Part shown: piece by piece, positions 1-7,314 of the stretch
Position numbering within the stretch: position 1 is the first letter of the stretch
Layout: the number at the start of each line of letters is the position of its first letter
NCBI GenBank assembly: GCA_019424865.1
Contig: JAHYYS010000045.1
Coordinates: 1-22,131 of the forward strand
From: a bacterium
GTDB taxonomy: Bacteria; Bacillota; Clostridia; Oscillospirales; Oscillospiraceae
Direction of reading: 5' to 3'
DNA: 22,131 nt
Translations under genes and position numbers: made by a program
The notes under the pieces: generated by a model
Seen by the model: the letters and a program-made list of their open reading frames with translations, nothing else
Databases searched by the model: none
Told to the model about the DNA's origin: nothing

Positions 1-264
1 GTCCTCCTTGGCGGGGTTGGTGTCGTCCATGCGCAGGTTGCAGATGCCGCCGAATTTTTCCGCGGAACCGAAGTCAATGATCAGGGCCTTGCAGTGGCCG
101 ATATGAAGATATCCGTTGGGTTCGGGCGGGAAACGGGTGTGGACCTGCATCCCGGCAAAACGGCCGCCGGGGGCGATGTCCTCCGCGATAAATTCATGGA
201 TAAAGTTTTGGCTGGGCGCCGGATCCGGGGAAGCGGAAACGGAGCCGATGTGCTCTTCAGCCAT
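1..264 (-). CDS. glnS: Glutaminyl-tRNA synthetase, N-terminal part (cut by window edge)
   Basis: Only the first 88 codons are present; the gene runs off the left edge. The enzyme charges tRNA-Gln with glutamine in the cytoplasm. The class I signature is visible at about residues 47-59: TRFPPEPNGYLHIGH includes the HIGH element, and the PPEPNGYLHIGH spelling is typical of GlnRS rather than bacterial GluRS. It is followed by an NLRMDDTNPAKED stretch matching the family's NLRFDDTNP motif. The start is the ATG at 262-264, preceded by AGGAGGA with 7-8 bases of spacing. The first ~20 residues are a low-conservation leader, as often seen in clostridial GlnRS. A GluRS that also charges tRNA-Gln is the alternative, but the motif spelling argues against it. 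Confidence 0.93.
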   Translation of the reverse strand, partial: MAEEHIGSVSASPDPAPSQNFIHEFIAEDIAPGGRFAGMQVHTRFPPEPNGYLHIGHCKALIIDFGSAEKFGGICNLRMDDTNPAKED

Positions 265-306
265 AGCCGATCCTCCTGTCTCTTTGGTGGAAATGTTAAC
301 TTTTTT

Positions 307-336
307 ATTCTACACCAAAGGCGGGCGGAGATGCAA
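307..336 (-). promoter_or_regulatory. Probable sigma-A promoter of glnS
   Basis: On the minus strand, TTGCAT (331-336) and TAGAAT (307-312) are separated by 18 bases. They lie about 45 bases upstream of the glnS start, in a locally AT-rich patch. Confidence 0.5.
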
Positions 337-457
337 GGCTTTCCCGCTTTTTTCTCGGCCCCCCGGAGAAAAGAAATGCCGGCCGGTTGGTGACGATGTC
401 ACAGAAGAGGAGGAGCAGAAGCTGTTAGAATAAGGGCACAGCAGAGAAAGAAAGACC

Positions 458-485
458 TTGCCAATGGCGGGAAAGCGGGTATAAT
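458..485 (+). promoter_or_regulatory. Probable sigma-A promoter of the thioredoxin reductase-thioredoxin operon
   Basis: TTGCCA (458-463), a 16-base spacer and a perfect TATAAT (480-485) lie 26 bases upstream of the reductase start codon. The rest of 265-457 shows only the glnS promoter and no gene. Confidence 0.6.
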
Positions 486-511
486 GAGAAGCAGAGAAAG
501 AGGGTGAGGCC

Positions 512-1366
512 ATGGGCCACGATATTTTGGTGCTGGGCAGCGGCCCGGCGGGGCTGGCGGCGGCGGTGTCCGCCCGCGCCCGGAACAAAAGCGTGCTGAT
601 CATCGGCGGACGGTGGCAGGACAATCCGCTGGCCAAGGCGGAGCGGGTGGACAACTATCTGGGAATGCCCGGCCGGACAGGCGCGGAGCTGATGGAGGAG
701 TTTACCCGCCACACACAGGATATGGGGGCGGAGTTCGCGGTGGGCCGGGCCGTCTCGCTGATGGCATGGAATGGCTTTATGGTTACCGTGGGCAGCCAGG
801 TCTATGAGGGCCGGGCCCTGATTCTGGCCCCGGGCGTGGTGCGGCAGAGCAAGTACCCCGGCGAAGAGCAGTTCCTGGGCCGGGGCGTGAGCTACTGCGC
901 CACCTGCGACGGAATGCTCTACCGGGGAAAGCCGGTGGCGGTGGTGGGCCGGGCCCCCGACGCCCCGCAGGAGGCCAACTATCTGAAAAGCCTGGGCTGT
1001 CAGGTGGTGTATGTGGCGGCCCGGGAGCCCCAGGGCCTGGACCGGGAGATCCCCTGGGTCAGGGCCAACCGGCTGGCTGTCAAGGGGGAGCAGACCGTCA
1101 CCGCCCTGGAGGCCGACGGCGCGGATATCCCCTGCGCGGGAATTTTTATTCTGCGTCAGGCAGTGGCGCCCACCGATCTGCTGCCCCAGCTGGAGACGGA
1201 AAACGGCGCCATCAAGGTGGACCGCCGTATGGCCACCAACGTGGACGGGGTGTTTGCGGCGGGAGACTGCACCGGCGGCCCCCTTCAGGTGGCCAAGGCG
1301 GTGGGCGAAGGACACACAGCCGGCCTGTCCGCCTGTGAATATTTGGACGAAAAACAGGAATCATGA
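512..1366 (+). CDS. trxB: Thioredoxin reductase-like flavoprotein with a degenerate NADPH site
   Basis: A two-domain flavin disulfide reductase of 284 aa, expected to reduce the thioredoxin encoded just downstream. An FAD-binding GSGPAG loop is at residues 9-14, the redox-active CATC at 129-132, and the second FAD motif VFAAGDC at 247-253. What is unusual is the pyridine-nucleotide domain. Where NADPH-dependent TrxB has a GGGDSA-type loop, this protein reads VGRAPDA (145-151), and the HRRxxxR phosphate-binding motif is replaced by VYVAAREPQG. The chain is also about 25 residues shorter than usual TrxB (~310). This pattern matches what is reported for clostridial ferredoxin-dependent flavin thioredoxin reductases, which do not use pyridine nucleotides; that assignment is inference. 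The start is an ATG after a purine-rich GAGGGTGAG site. It probably forms an operon with the thioredoxin gene, whose start region abuts the stop. Confidence 0.9.
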   Translation: MGHDILVLGSGPAGLAAAVSARARNKSVLIIGGRWQDNPLAKAERVDNYLGMPGRTGAELMEEFTRHTQDMGAEFAVGRAVSLMAWNGFMVTVGSQVYEGRALILAPGVVRQSKYPGEEQFLGRGVSYCATCDGMLYRGKPVAVVGRAPDAPQEANYLKSLGCQVVYVAAREPQGLDREIPWVRANRLAVKGEQTVTALEADGADIPCAGIFILRQAVAPTDLLPQLETENGAIKVDRRMATNVDGVFAAGDCTGGPLQVAKAVGEGHTAGLSACEYLDEKQES

Positions 1367-1389
1367 TACAGAAAGGATGCGTGAGCACA

Positions 1390-1704
1390 ATGATGGTACA
1401 TTTCAGCACAGAGGGATTCGACAAGGCGCTCTCCCAGGGCGGGCTGATGATGGTGGATTTCTGGGCCGACTGGTGCGGCCCCTGCCGGATGCTGGCCCCG
1501 GTGATGGAGGATCTGGCCGGTCAGTATGATGGAAAGGCCCTGGTGGGCAAGGTGAACGTGGACGAGGAGCCGGAGCTGGCTGTGCGCTATGGCGTCATGT
1601 CCATTCCCACCGTTATTTTCTTCAAGGACGGCAAGGAGATTGCACGCAAGGTGGGCGTGATGCCGGCCGGTGCGTTCACCCAGGTGCTGGACGAGAATCA
1701 GTAA
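1390..1704 (+). CDS. trxA: Thioredoxin
   Basis: A 104-aa thioredoxin, the usual family length, reducing disulfides in cytoplasmic proteins. The active site reads WADWCGPCRM, with the buried Asp two residues before the Trp; the cis-proline segment SIPTVIFFKDG and the C-terminal VGVMP loop follow. The start is uncertain: in-frame ATG at 1363 (overlapping the upstream stop as ATGA), GTG at 1381, and ATG at 1390 or 1393 are all possible. I chose 1390 because it gives the standard thioredoxin N-terminus; AAAGGA at 1372-1377 could also serve the GTG at 1381. The direct pairing with the reductase gene makes that enzyme its likely electron donor. Confidence 0.93.
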   Translation: MMVHFSTEGFDKALSQGGLMMVDFWADWCGPCRMLAPVMEDLAGQYDGKALVGKVNVDEEPELAVRYGVMSIPTVIFFKDGKEIARKVGVMPAGAFTQVLDENQ

Positions 1705-1811
1705 GGACAGCGAAAGTGCGCGGACAGGGAATGATATGTCCGTGGAATACTTGATCGAAAGTGCCGGGGACGGGGAGGAAAACGGAAAGGCACCCGCCCC
1801 GATTCAGCAGG

Positions 1812-1850
1812 AACAGGCCCGCCGCAGCCATCGGCTGCGGCGGGCCTGTT
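1812..1850. terminator. Long perfect hairpin between convergent trxA and murC
   Basis: An 18-bp perfect GC-rich stem (1812-1829 with 1833-1850) closes on a 3-base ATC loop. It lies between the ends of two convergent genes and probably stops transcription from both sides. There is no long T tract on either strand, so it is not a canonical intrinsic terminator. Confidence 0.65.
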
Positions 1851-1867
1851 GATATCATAGGAAACAG

Positions 1868-3241
1868 CTATCTTTCCTGGCGTACCAGTTCCTCGCCAGC
1901 TAAATAGATGTCCCCGGCGCCCACGGTGAGAATCAGGTCGCCGGGCCGGGCCAGCTCCCGCAGGCGGGCGGTGACGTCCTCCAGTGTGGGACAGAACATG
2001 GCCCCCGGAATCTTTGCAGCCAGATCGGCGGAGGAGATGCCCAGCGTATTCTGCTCCCGGGCGGCGTAGATTTCCGCCAGAAGGGTGATGTCGGGGAGCT
2101 TCAGCACCTGGACAAAGTCGTCAAAGAGCTCGTGGGTGCGGGAATAGGTGTGGGGCTGAAAGGCGCAGATGACCCGGCTGTATCCCAGTCCCCTGGCGGT
2201 GGTCAGCAGGGCCTGGAGCTCGTGGGGGTGGTGGGCGTAGTCATCATAGACCATGGCCCCGTGGAACTCTCCCTTCTTTTCAAAGCGGCGGCCCGCCCCG
2301 TGGAAGGCGGCCAGCCCCTGCGACACGGCCAGGGCCGGGACATGCAGGCACAGGGCCGCAGCTGCGGCGGCCAGGGCGTTGCGCACATTGTGGATGCCGG
2401 GGACGGACAGGTCCGCGTGGGTGAAAAGCGCCCCCCTGGCCACGATGTCAAAGGAGGCAAAGCCGTTGTGCCACGTGAGGTTGGCGGCGTGTACATCCCC
2501 CTCCTCCAGACCAAAAGTGACCATCTGGCGGTCCAGCCCGGCCAGGGCGTCCATGGTGTTGGCGTCATCCCGGTCGGCCACAACATAGCCGTCGGCCGGG
2601 ACCAGCTCGGCAAACCGGCGGAAGGAGTGCTTGATATCCTCCAGGTCCCGGAAGAAGTCCAGGTGATCGGCGTCCACATTGAGAATCACGGCCACGGTGG
2701 GGAAGAAGGAGAGGAAGGAGTTGCAGTACTCACAGCTCTCCAGGATGATGGTGTCCCCTTTCCCCACCCGGTGCCCCGCCCCCAGAGCGGGCAGGACGCC
2801 GCCGATCATCACCGAGGGGTCCCGCTGGGCGGCCAGAAAAATGTGGGTGCACATAGAGGTGGTGGTGGTCTTCCCGTGGGTGCCCGCCACACACAGGGCA
2901 TTTTGATAGTGCCGCATGATGGCCCCCCAGGCCTGGGCCCGCTCAAAGACGGGGATGCCGGCGGCATGGGCGGCGGCGATCTCCGGGTTGTCATCGTGGA
3001 CGGCGGCGGTGCGGATGACGCAGTCCGCCCCCTGTACGCTCTGGGGCAGATGGCCGATGGTCACCGGGATGCCCAGCGCACGCAGGTGGGATACCGCCGC
3101 GCTCTCGTGCATGTCTGAGCCGGTGACCAGAACGCCGCGGCCGTGGAGTACCTCGGCCAGGGGGGACATGGACACCCCGCCGATGCCCACCAGATGGGCC
3201 CGGGCGCCGGGACGGATGTAGTTTTGTATGTTCAATTCCAT
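1868..3241 (-). CDS. murC: UDP-N-acetylmuramate--L-alanine ligase
   Basis: Joins L-alanine to UDP-MurNAc with ATP hydrolysis, the first step of the peptidoglycan peptide stem, in the cytoplasm. It is 457 aa, normal for MurC. The N-terminal UDP-binding loop GIGGVSMSPLAE is at about residues 19-30. The ATP-binding AGTHGKTTTT is at about 119-128. The central ESCEYCNSFL...NVDADHLDFF stretch is typical of clostridial MurC, and the C-terminal DDYAHHPHEL follows. The frame is open upstream to 3436, but the start at 3239-3241 is preferred: it has a GAGGTG site eight bases upstream, and the N-terminus then begins just before the Rossmann-like loop. It is transcribed alone from its own promoter and isolated from the upstream gene by a terminator at 3405-3434. 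Confidence 0.97.
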   Translation of the reverse strand: MELNIQNYIRPGARAHLVGIGGVSMSPLAEVLHGRGVLVTGSDMHESAAVSHLRALGIPVTIGHLPQSVQGADCVIRTAAVHDDNPEIAAAHAAGIPVFERAQAWGAIMRHYQNALCVAGTHGKTTTTSMCTHIFLAAQRDPSVMIGGVLPALGAGHRVGKGDTIILESCEYCNSFLSFFPTVAVILNVDADHLDFFRDLEDIKHSFRRFAELVPADGYVVADRDDANTMDALAGLDRQMVTFGLEEGDVHAANLTWHNGFASFDIVARGALFTHADLSVPGIHNVRNALAAAAAALCLHVPALAVSQGLAAFHGAGRRFEKKGEFHGAMVYDDYAHHPHELQALLTTARGLGYSRVICAFQPHTYSRTHELFDDFVQVLKLPDITLLAEIYAAREQNTLGISSADLAAKIPGAMFCPTLEDVTARLRELARPGDLILTVGAGDIYLAGEELVRQER

Positions 3242-3254
3242 GGAATGACACCTC

Positions 3255-3274
3255 GCATGTTGTTGCACGCTTCG
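3255..3274 (-). other. Stem-loop in the murC 5' leader
   Basis: In the ~60-base leader between the predicted start of transcription and the murC ribosome-binding site, GCACGCT and AGCGTGC form a 7-bp stem with a 6-base loop. No known riboswitch or T-box is recognisable. It may only stabilise the message. Coordinates are approximate to a base or two. Confidence 0.35.
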
Positions 3275-3311
3275 CGGAGCGTGCCGCCCGCGCCAGCGGC
3301 GGGGCAATCCT

Positions 3312-3340
3312 ATTATAGCCCGGGGCGCGAAGGAGCGCAA
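3312..3340 (-). promoter_or_regulatory. Sigma-A promoter of murC
   Basis: On the minus strand, TTGCGC (3335-3340), a 17-base spacer and a perfect TATAAT (3312-3317) lie about 70 bases upstream of the murC start and downstream of the preceding gene's terminator. Confidence 0.7.
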
Positions 3341-3404
3341 GGGCCCGTGGGAAATATAGACAGAAAGCGGACGGAGTATACCGGAAGTCCGGCGGAACAG
3401 GCGT

Positions 3405-3434
3405 GAAAAAAGACCGCGTGAGCGGTCTTTTTTC
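3405..3434. terminator. Bidirectional intrinsic terminator
   Basis: GAAAAAAGACCGC (3405-3417) and GCGGTCTTTTTTC (3422-3434) are perfect complements around a GTGA loop, giving a six-T run on either strand. It ends the 3489-4121 transcript before murC. Confidence 0.92.
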
Positions 3435-3488
3435 ATAAAATCTTTGGGAGGTATCGAATTGAAGCGGGCTCCCGCCGATTTGGGCGGG

Positions 3489-4121
3489 TCAAGTCAGGGA
3501 CAGCTGTGTCACGGCATAGCCGAACATGTTGTCCTGGGGGGAGAGGACGGCCTGGAACTGGGCCAGACTGCTGCCGTCCACCAGATAGACCAGGTCGCCG
3601 GTGACGGACAGGGTGCCGCCGCTGTTCTGTGTGGAACGGATCTGAATTTCAGCCAGGCTGTCGTTTCCGCACACCACCAGATAGGAATCGGAAGCTGCGT
3701 CGCAGGTCAGACGGTCGGTCAGGAACTCGGGCAGCGGGCCCAGCGTGTCAAAGCTGTCCACCAGGGCGGCGGCATAGTCCCGCACCGTCTCGGAGGGGAC
3801 CAGCAGGTCCTCGCCCTGATACTGGGAGCGGTCATCCAGCTGGCCATACAGGCTGAGCATGTTGTACAGGCTCTCCCAGGCCAGAGCGGTGTCCGAAGTG
3901 TCAAAGCTGGCCGCGTCGTGGTTCAGCATAGCCATCAGAACGGCGTGGAGGGCGGGCTCCATGGACTCCAGCGCCCCGGTCTGAGCGGGGACGCCGCCGG
4001 GGACATATTCCTCGCCCTGGCTCTCCGGCTGGGAGGCCCCCTGGCTTTCCGCCAGGGCCACATTGCCCAGGGGCAGAATCAGCAAAGCTGCAATCAAACC
4101 GGTCAAAAGAAATTTTTTCAT
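3489..4121 (-). CDS. Secreted protein of unknown function
   Basis: A 210-aa protein I do not recognise. Residues 1-24 are a clear Sec signal peptide: MKK, a hydrophobic LLTGLIAALLILPLG core, then an ALA-E cleavage site. There is no lipobox cysteine, so it should be released or loosely wall-associated. The next ~25 residues are Ser/Gln/Glu/Gly-rich, like a linker. A compact, acidic, mixed alpha/beta domain follows, with two cysteines near LTCDAASDSYLVVCG that could form a disulfide. The C-terminal part (VTGDLVYLVDGSSLAQFQAVL) has the look of a small ligand-binding fold, but I assign no function. The start is supported by AGGAGGT seven bases upstream. It is a single-gene transcript with its own promoter and terminator. 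Confidence 0.85.
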   Translation of the reverse strand: MKKFLLTGLIAALLILPLGNVALAESQGASQPESQGEEYVPGGVPAQTGALESMEPALHAVLMAMLNHDAASFDTSDTALAWESLYNMLSLYGQLDDRSQYQGEDLLVPSETVRDYAAALVDSFDTLGPLPEFLTDRLTCDAASDSYLVVCGNDSLAEIQIRSTQNSGGTLSVTGDLVYLVDGSSLAQFQAVLSPQDNMFGYAVTQLSLT

Positions 4122-4151
4122 AAGGAGACCTCCTTTCCTGAGGTTACATAT

Positions 4152-4160
4152 AGTATAGCA
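4152..4160 (-). promoter_or_regulatory. Extended -10 promoter of the secreted protein gene
   Basis: On the minus strand TGCTATACT (an extended -10, TGnTATACT) lies 31 bases upstream of the start codon. No good -35 is visible at 16-18 bases, which fits an extended -10 promoter. The rest of 4161-4370 is GC-rich with no gene that I can support. Confidence 0.5.
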
Positions 4161-4370
4161 CAGCCTGCTGTTACCATCCTATCGAAGCCGTTACGGGATG
4201 ATGAAAAAATGGTTACAGAGTGGTTGCAAATCTTCCGGGGGCGGAGGGACATTTCGGCGGTTTTGGGAAAAGAAGGGCGGTATGCCGGCCTTTTCCTGCG
4301 GCCGGGGCGGGGGAGGGGGTGCCTGTCCCTTTATGATATGCAGAAAGGGGACGGGCTATACCCCTCCGGC

Positions 4371-4403
4371 GAAAAAAGCGCCGGGCTCCCGCAGGAGCCC
4401 GGC
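4371..4403 (-). terminator. Intrinsic terminator of the sialic acid / amino sugar operon
   Basis: A perfect 10-bp stem (4380-4389 with 4394-4403) on a 4-base loop is followed on the minus strand by CGCTTTTTTC. It lies 37 bases past the nagA stop and marks the end of the long operon. Confidence 0.92.
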
Positions 4404-4439
4404 ACAGGCTGTGGAAAAACTTTTGTGAGAGAGGGCCGG

Positions 4440-5573
4440 TTACAGGCTGCCGCTGACCAGCTCGCCCCGGAACAAAACCGCTTTCAGCTCCAGATTCTGA
4501 TCCAGAACGGCCACGTTGGCGTCCTTGCCCACGTCCAGGCTGCCCACCCGGTCATAGATCCCCAGGGCCTTGGCGGGATTGACCGCCGCGGCAGTCACCG
4601 CGTCGGCCAGCGGGATGCCGAAGGAGACGGCGGTGCACATGCAGGCCATCAGGTCGGACACCGATCCGGCCAGAGTGTTGGGATCGTCGGCCATGGTGGC
4701 CCGGTTGCCCCGCACCTCGATCTCCTGACCGCCGAAGGGATAGCGGCCGTCGGGCATGCCAGTGGCCCGCAGGGAGTCGGAAATGAGGATGACCCGGTCC
4801 TTTCCGAAGAGATGGAACACCGCCCGGACCACGGCGGGGTGAATGTGTACGCCGTCGCTGATTAGCTCCGCCGAGACCTCCGGGTGGTCAAAGGCCGCGC
4901 CCACCACGCCGGGCGCCCGATGGGTAAAGGGGGGCATGGCGTTGAACAGGTGGGTGGCCTGCCGGGCGCCGGCCTGATAGGCGGCGGAGGCGGTGTCATA
5001 GTCGGCGGTGGTGTGGCCCAGGCTGACCCGGATGCCGTCAGCCAGAGCGCCCTGGATAAACTCCAGGGATCCGGGCTCCTCCGGGGCCAGGGTCACCAGC
5101 TTCACCAGCCCCTGGGCCGCCTGTTGCAGGCGGTGGAGCATGGCGGCGTCGGGGGCGTGGAGGAAGGCCGCGTTCTGGGCCCCCTTTTTGGCCAGGGACA
5201 GGAAAGGGCCCTCCAGATGGAGGCCCACCAGCTCCGCGCCGCCGGCATTTTTGGCCCGGTGAGCGGCGGCATTCTGGCAGATGCGGGTGAGCTGGTCCTC
5301 CCCCAGGGTCATGCCCGCCGGGCAGATCTGGGTGATGCCCCGGCTGAGCTCGTAGTCGGCCATGGCCTGGAGGCCGTCGGGGGTGGCGTCGGAAAAGTCC
5401 TCCCCCCGGCAGCCGTGGAAGTGCAGGTCGGTAAGACCGGGGATCAGGCAGCAGCCCCCGGCATCAATCTCGGGGCCACCGGCCTGGGCGGCAATTTTGC
5501 CGTCCTGAATGCACAGGTCGCGGGCCGTAAAGCCCTGATGGGGATCAAATACCTGGGCGCCGGTTATCCGCAT
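4440..5573 (-). CDS. nagA: N-acetylglucosamine-6-phosphate deacetylase
   Basis: Removes the acetyl group from GlcNAc-6-P to give GlcN-6-P in the cytoplasm. It is 377 aa, the family norm. Amidohydrolase landmarks appear in order: DLHFHG with the HxH metal pair near residue 52, HLEGPF with the metal-binding Glu, SLGHTTADY and ATHLFNAM with the metal histidines, and LISDSLRATGMPDG with the catalytic Asp. Retention of HxH suggests the two-metal, Bacillus-like type rather than the E. coli type. The start at 5571-5573 overlaps the end of nagB by 10 bases, with AAGGAGGG about ten bases upstream, so translation is probably coupled. It is the last gene of the operon. Confidence 0.97.
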   Translation of the reverse strand: MRITGAQVFDPHQGFTARDLCIQDGKIAAQAGGPEIDAGGCCLIPGLTDLHFHGCRGEDFSDATPDGLQAMADYELSRGITQICPAGMTLGEDQLTRICQNAAAHRAKNAGGAELVGLHLEGPFLSLAKKGAQNAAFLHAPDAAMLHRLQQAAQGLVKLVTLAPEEPGSLEFIQGALADGIRVSLGHTTADYDTASAAYQAGARQATHLFNAMPPFTHRAPGVVGAAFDHPEVSAELISDGVHIHPAVVRAVFHLFGKDRVILISDSLRATGMPDGRYPFGGQEIEVRGNRATMADDPNTLAGSVSDLMACMCTAVSFGIPLADAVTAAAVNPAKALGIYDRVGSLDVGKDANVAVLDQNLELKAVLFRGELVSGSL

Positions 5574-6316
5574 ACCGCCACACCCTCCTTGCGAATCTCG
5601 CTCAGCGCCTCCTCGTCGCCCACCAGGGTGACGTCGGCGTGGAGCTGAAGGACAGAGGCGGGCACCTGGGGGGTCACCGGGCCGCAGAAGGCCTTGCGGA
5701 CGATCTCGGCCTTGTCCTTGCCGCTGACGACCACCAGGATGCTTCTGGCGCGCATGATGGTACCGATGCCCATGGTGAGGGCCTGGCGGGGCACGTCGGC
5801 CTCGGAGGCGAAGAAGCGCTTGTTGGCCTCAATGGTGCTGTGGGTCAGGTCCACCAGATGGGTGCCCAGAGGGAAGTGGTCGGCGGGCTCGTTGAAGCCG
5901 ATGTGGCCGTTGTGGCCCATGCCCAGCAGCTGGAGATCCACGCCGCCCAAGTCCTGAATCACCTGATCATACCGGCTGCACTCGGCGCCGGGATCGGCGG
6001 CCATGCCGTTGGGGACATTGGTGTTTTCGGGCTTGATGTCCACATGGTTAAACAGGTTGTGCTGCATGAAATAGCGATAGCTCTGGTCGTGGTCGGGGGC
6101 CAGGCCGCGGTACTCGTCCAGGTTGGCGCTTTTGACCTGGGCGAAGGACAGATCCCCCTGCTGATACCACTTGACCAGCTGGGCGTAAGCCCCGATGGGG
6201 GTGGAGCCGGTGGCCAGACCCAGCACGCAGTCGGGCTTCAGGGTGACCTGGGCGGCGATGATGGCGGCGGCCCGGCGGCTCATAGCCTGATAATCGGGGC
6301 AGGCGTAAATTTTCAC
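5564..6316 (-). CDS. nagB: Glucosamine-6-phosphate deaminase
   Basis: Converts GlcN-6-P to fructose-6-phosphate and ammonia, the entry into glycolysis. It is 250 aa, close to Bacillus NagB. Visible motifs are LGLATGSTPIGAY (phosphate loop), NLDEYRGL with the catalytic Asp, GMGHNGHIGFNEP with the catalytic His and Glu, and HSTIEANKRFF. The start codon is GTG (6314-6316), supported by AAGGAGGAA eight to nine bases upstream; there is no nearby in-frame ATG that keeps the conserved MKIYACPDY start. It follows nanA with a 13-base gap and overlaps nagA, so the three are one transcript. Confidence 0.97.
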   Translation of the reverse strand: MKIYACPDYQAMSRRAAAIIAAQVTLKPDCVLGLATGSTPIGAYAQLVKWYQQGDLSFAQVKSANLDEYRGLAPDHDQSYRYFMQHNLFNHVDIKPENTNVPNGMAADPGAECSRYDQVIQDLGGVDLQLLGMGHNGHIGFNEPADHFPLGTHLVDLTHSTIEANKRFFASEADVPRQALTMGIGTIMRARSILVVVSGKDKAEIVRKAFCGPVTPQVPASVLQLHADVTLVGDEEALSEIRKEGVAVCG

Positions 6317-6329
6317 AGAAGGTTCCTCC

Positions 6330-7241
6330 TTATCCGCAGTACTTGGTGATGGCGGCCTGGATCATGGCGGCGCTCTCGTCCACCACGGCCTGATCGGCCT
6401 GGGTCAGCGGAGCCAGCGGCAGCCGGACGCCGCCGCAGTCGGGGCCGCCCTGCTTGCGCAGGATGGCCTTGATGACGGCATACATGTTGCCGCGGGCGGA
6501 GCACATCTTGTAGATGATCCGGCAGGCCTCGTTCTGAATCTCCCGGGCGGCAGCCAGATCGCCCGCCTGCGTCAGGGCGTAAATGGCCAGATACAGCTCG
6601 GGCATGGCGGCGTAGGTGCCGCCGATGCCGCCCACCGCGCCCATGGCCAGGCCGGAGATCAGCTGCTCGTCGGGACCGTTGAAGACGATGGCGCCCTCGT
6701 CCCGCCACATCTGGATATCCTGGGTGGGCATGGAGGAGTTCTTCACGCCGATGACCCGGGGATTTTTCAGCATCTCCCGCAGCAGGTCGGTGGACAGGGC
6801 CACGCCCGCCAGCTGGGGGATATTATAGATGATGAAGTCCGTGTTGGGAGCGGCGGCGGAGATGTCGTTCCAGTACTGGGCGATGGCATAGGGGGGGAGC
6901 TTGAAGTAGATGGGGGGGATGGCGGCGATGGCGTCCACCCCCAGGCTCTCGGCGTGGGCGGCCAGCTCCCGGCTGTCGGCAGTGTTGTTGCAGGCCACGT
7001 GGGCGATGATGGTGACCCTGCCCTTGGCCTCGGCCATCACATTTTCCAGGACCAGCTTGCGCTCGGCCACGCTCTGGTAAATGCACTCGCCGGAGGACCC
7101 GCCTACATACAGCCCGTTGACGCCCTTTCCAATGAGATAGCGGGTGAGGGCGCGAACGGCGTCGGGGCTGATGGCGCCCTCTTCATCATAGCAGGCATAG
7201 AAGGCGGGGATGATCCCCTGATATTTGCTGAAATCTTTCAT
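6330..7241 (-). CDS. nanA: N-acetylneuraminate lyase
   Basis: An aldolase cleaving N-acetylneuraminate to ManNAc and pyruvate, of the DHDPS/NAL superfamily. It is 303 aa. GLYVGGSSGECIYQSVAER (about 43-61) matches the NanA spelling GLYVGGSTGEAFxQSxxER more closely than DHDPS. IAHVACNNTADS matches the E. coli NanA IAHVGCVSTAES region. The catalytic Tyr is in FIIYNIP (Tyr139) and the Schiff-base Lys in IGVKNSS (Lys167), followed by a GAVGGIGGTY loop. The neighbours (sugar importer, epimerase, nagAB) confirm a sialic acid role. The ribosome-binding site is weak: only AAAGG about 14 bases upstream, just after an intergenic hairpin, suggesting lower expression than the transporter. Confidence 0.95.
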   Translation of the reverse strand: MKDFSKYQGIIPAFYACYDEEGAISPDAVRALTRYLIGKGVNGLYVGGSSGECIYQSVAERKLVLENVMAEAKGRVTIIAHVACNNTADSRELAAHAESLGVDAIAAIPPIYFKLPPYAIAQYWNDISAAAPNTDFIIYNIPQLAGVALSTDLLREMLKNPRVIGVKNSSMPTQDIQMWRDEGAIVFNGPDEQLISGLAMGAVGGIGGTYAAMPELYLAIYALTQAGDLAAAREIQNEACRIIYKMCSARGNMYAVIKAILRKQGGPDCGGVRLPLAPLTQADQAVVDESAAMIQAAITKYCG

Positions 7242-7267
7242 AGGAATGAAACCAACCTTTCAAAAGA

Positions 7268-7290
7268 CCAGGCCGGGACGCCCGGCCTGG
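7268..7290 (-). terminator. Intergenic hairpin / partial terminator before nanA
   Basis: A perfect 10-bp GC-rich stem (7268-7277 with 7281-7290) on a 3-base loop, followed on the minus strand by the short TCTTTTG. It lies between the transporter genes and the catabolic genes. It probably attenuates read-through or protects the upstream mRNA rather than stopping all transcription, since no promoter is visible before nanA. Confidence 0.6.
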
Positions 7291-7314
7291 CATATGTGTT
7301 GAGACGGAGCGGGA

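Noticed and set aside
1736..1852. Possible 38-codon peptide after trxA
   Set aside because: Its 3' half is the terminator hairpin itself and the ribosome-binding site is poor.
4198..4428. 76-codon frame beginning MMKKWLQSGCKSSGGGG
   Set aside because: No ribosome-binding site, and it overlaps the nagA terminator. The Lys-rich start with a cysteine looks superficially like a lipoprotein signal but has no hydrophobic core.
3444..4865. 473-codon open frame on the plus strand
   Set aside because: It passes through two terminators and lies antisense to the secreted-protein gene and nagA; its composition is that of a shadow frame.
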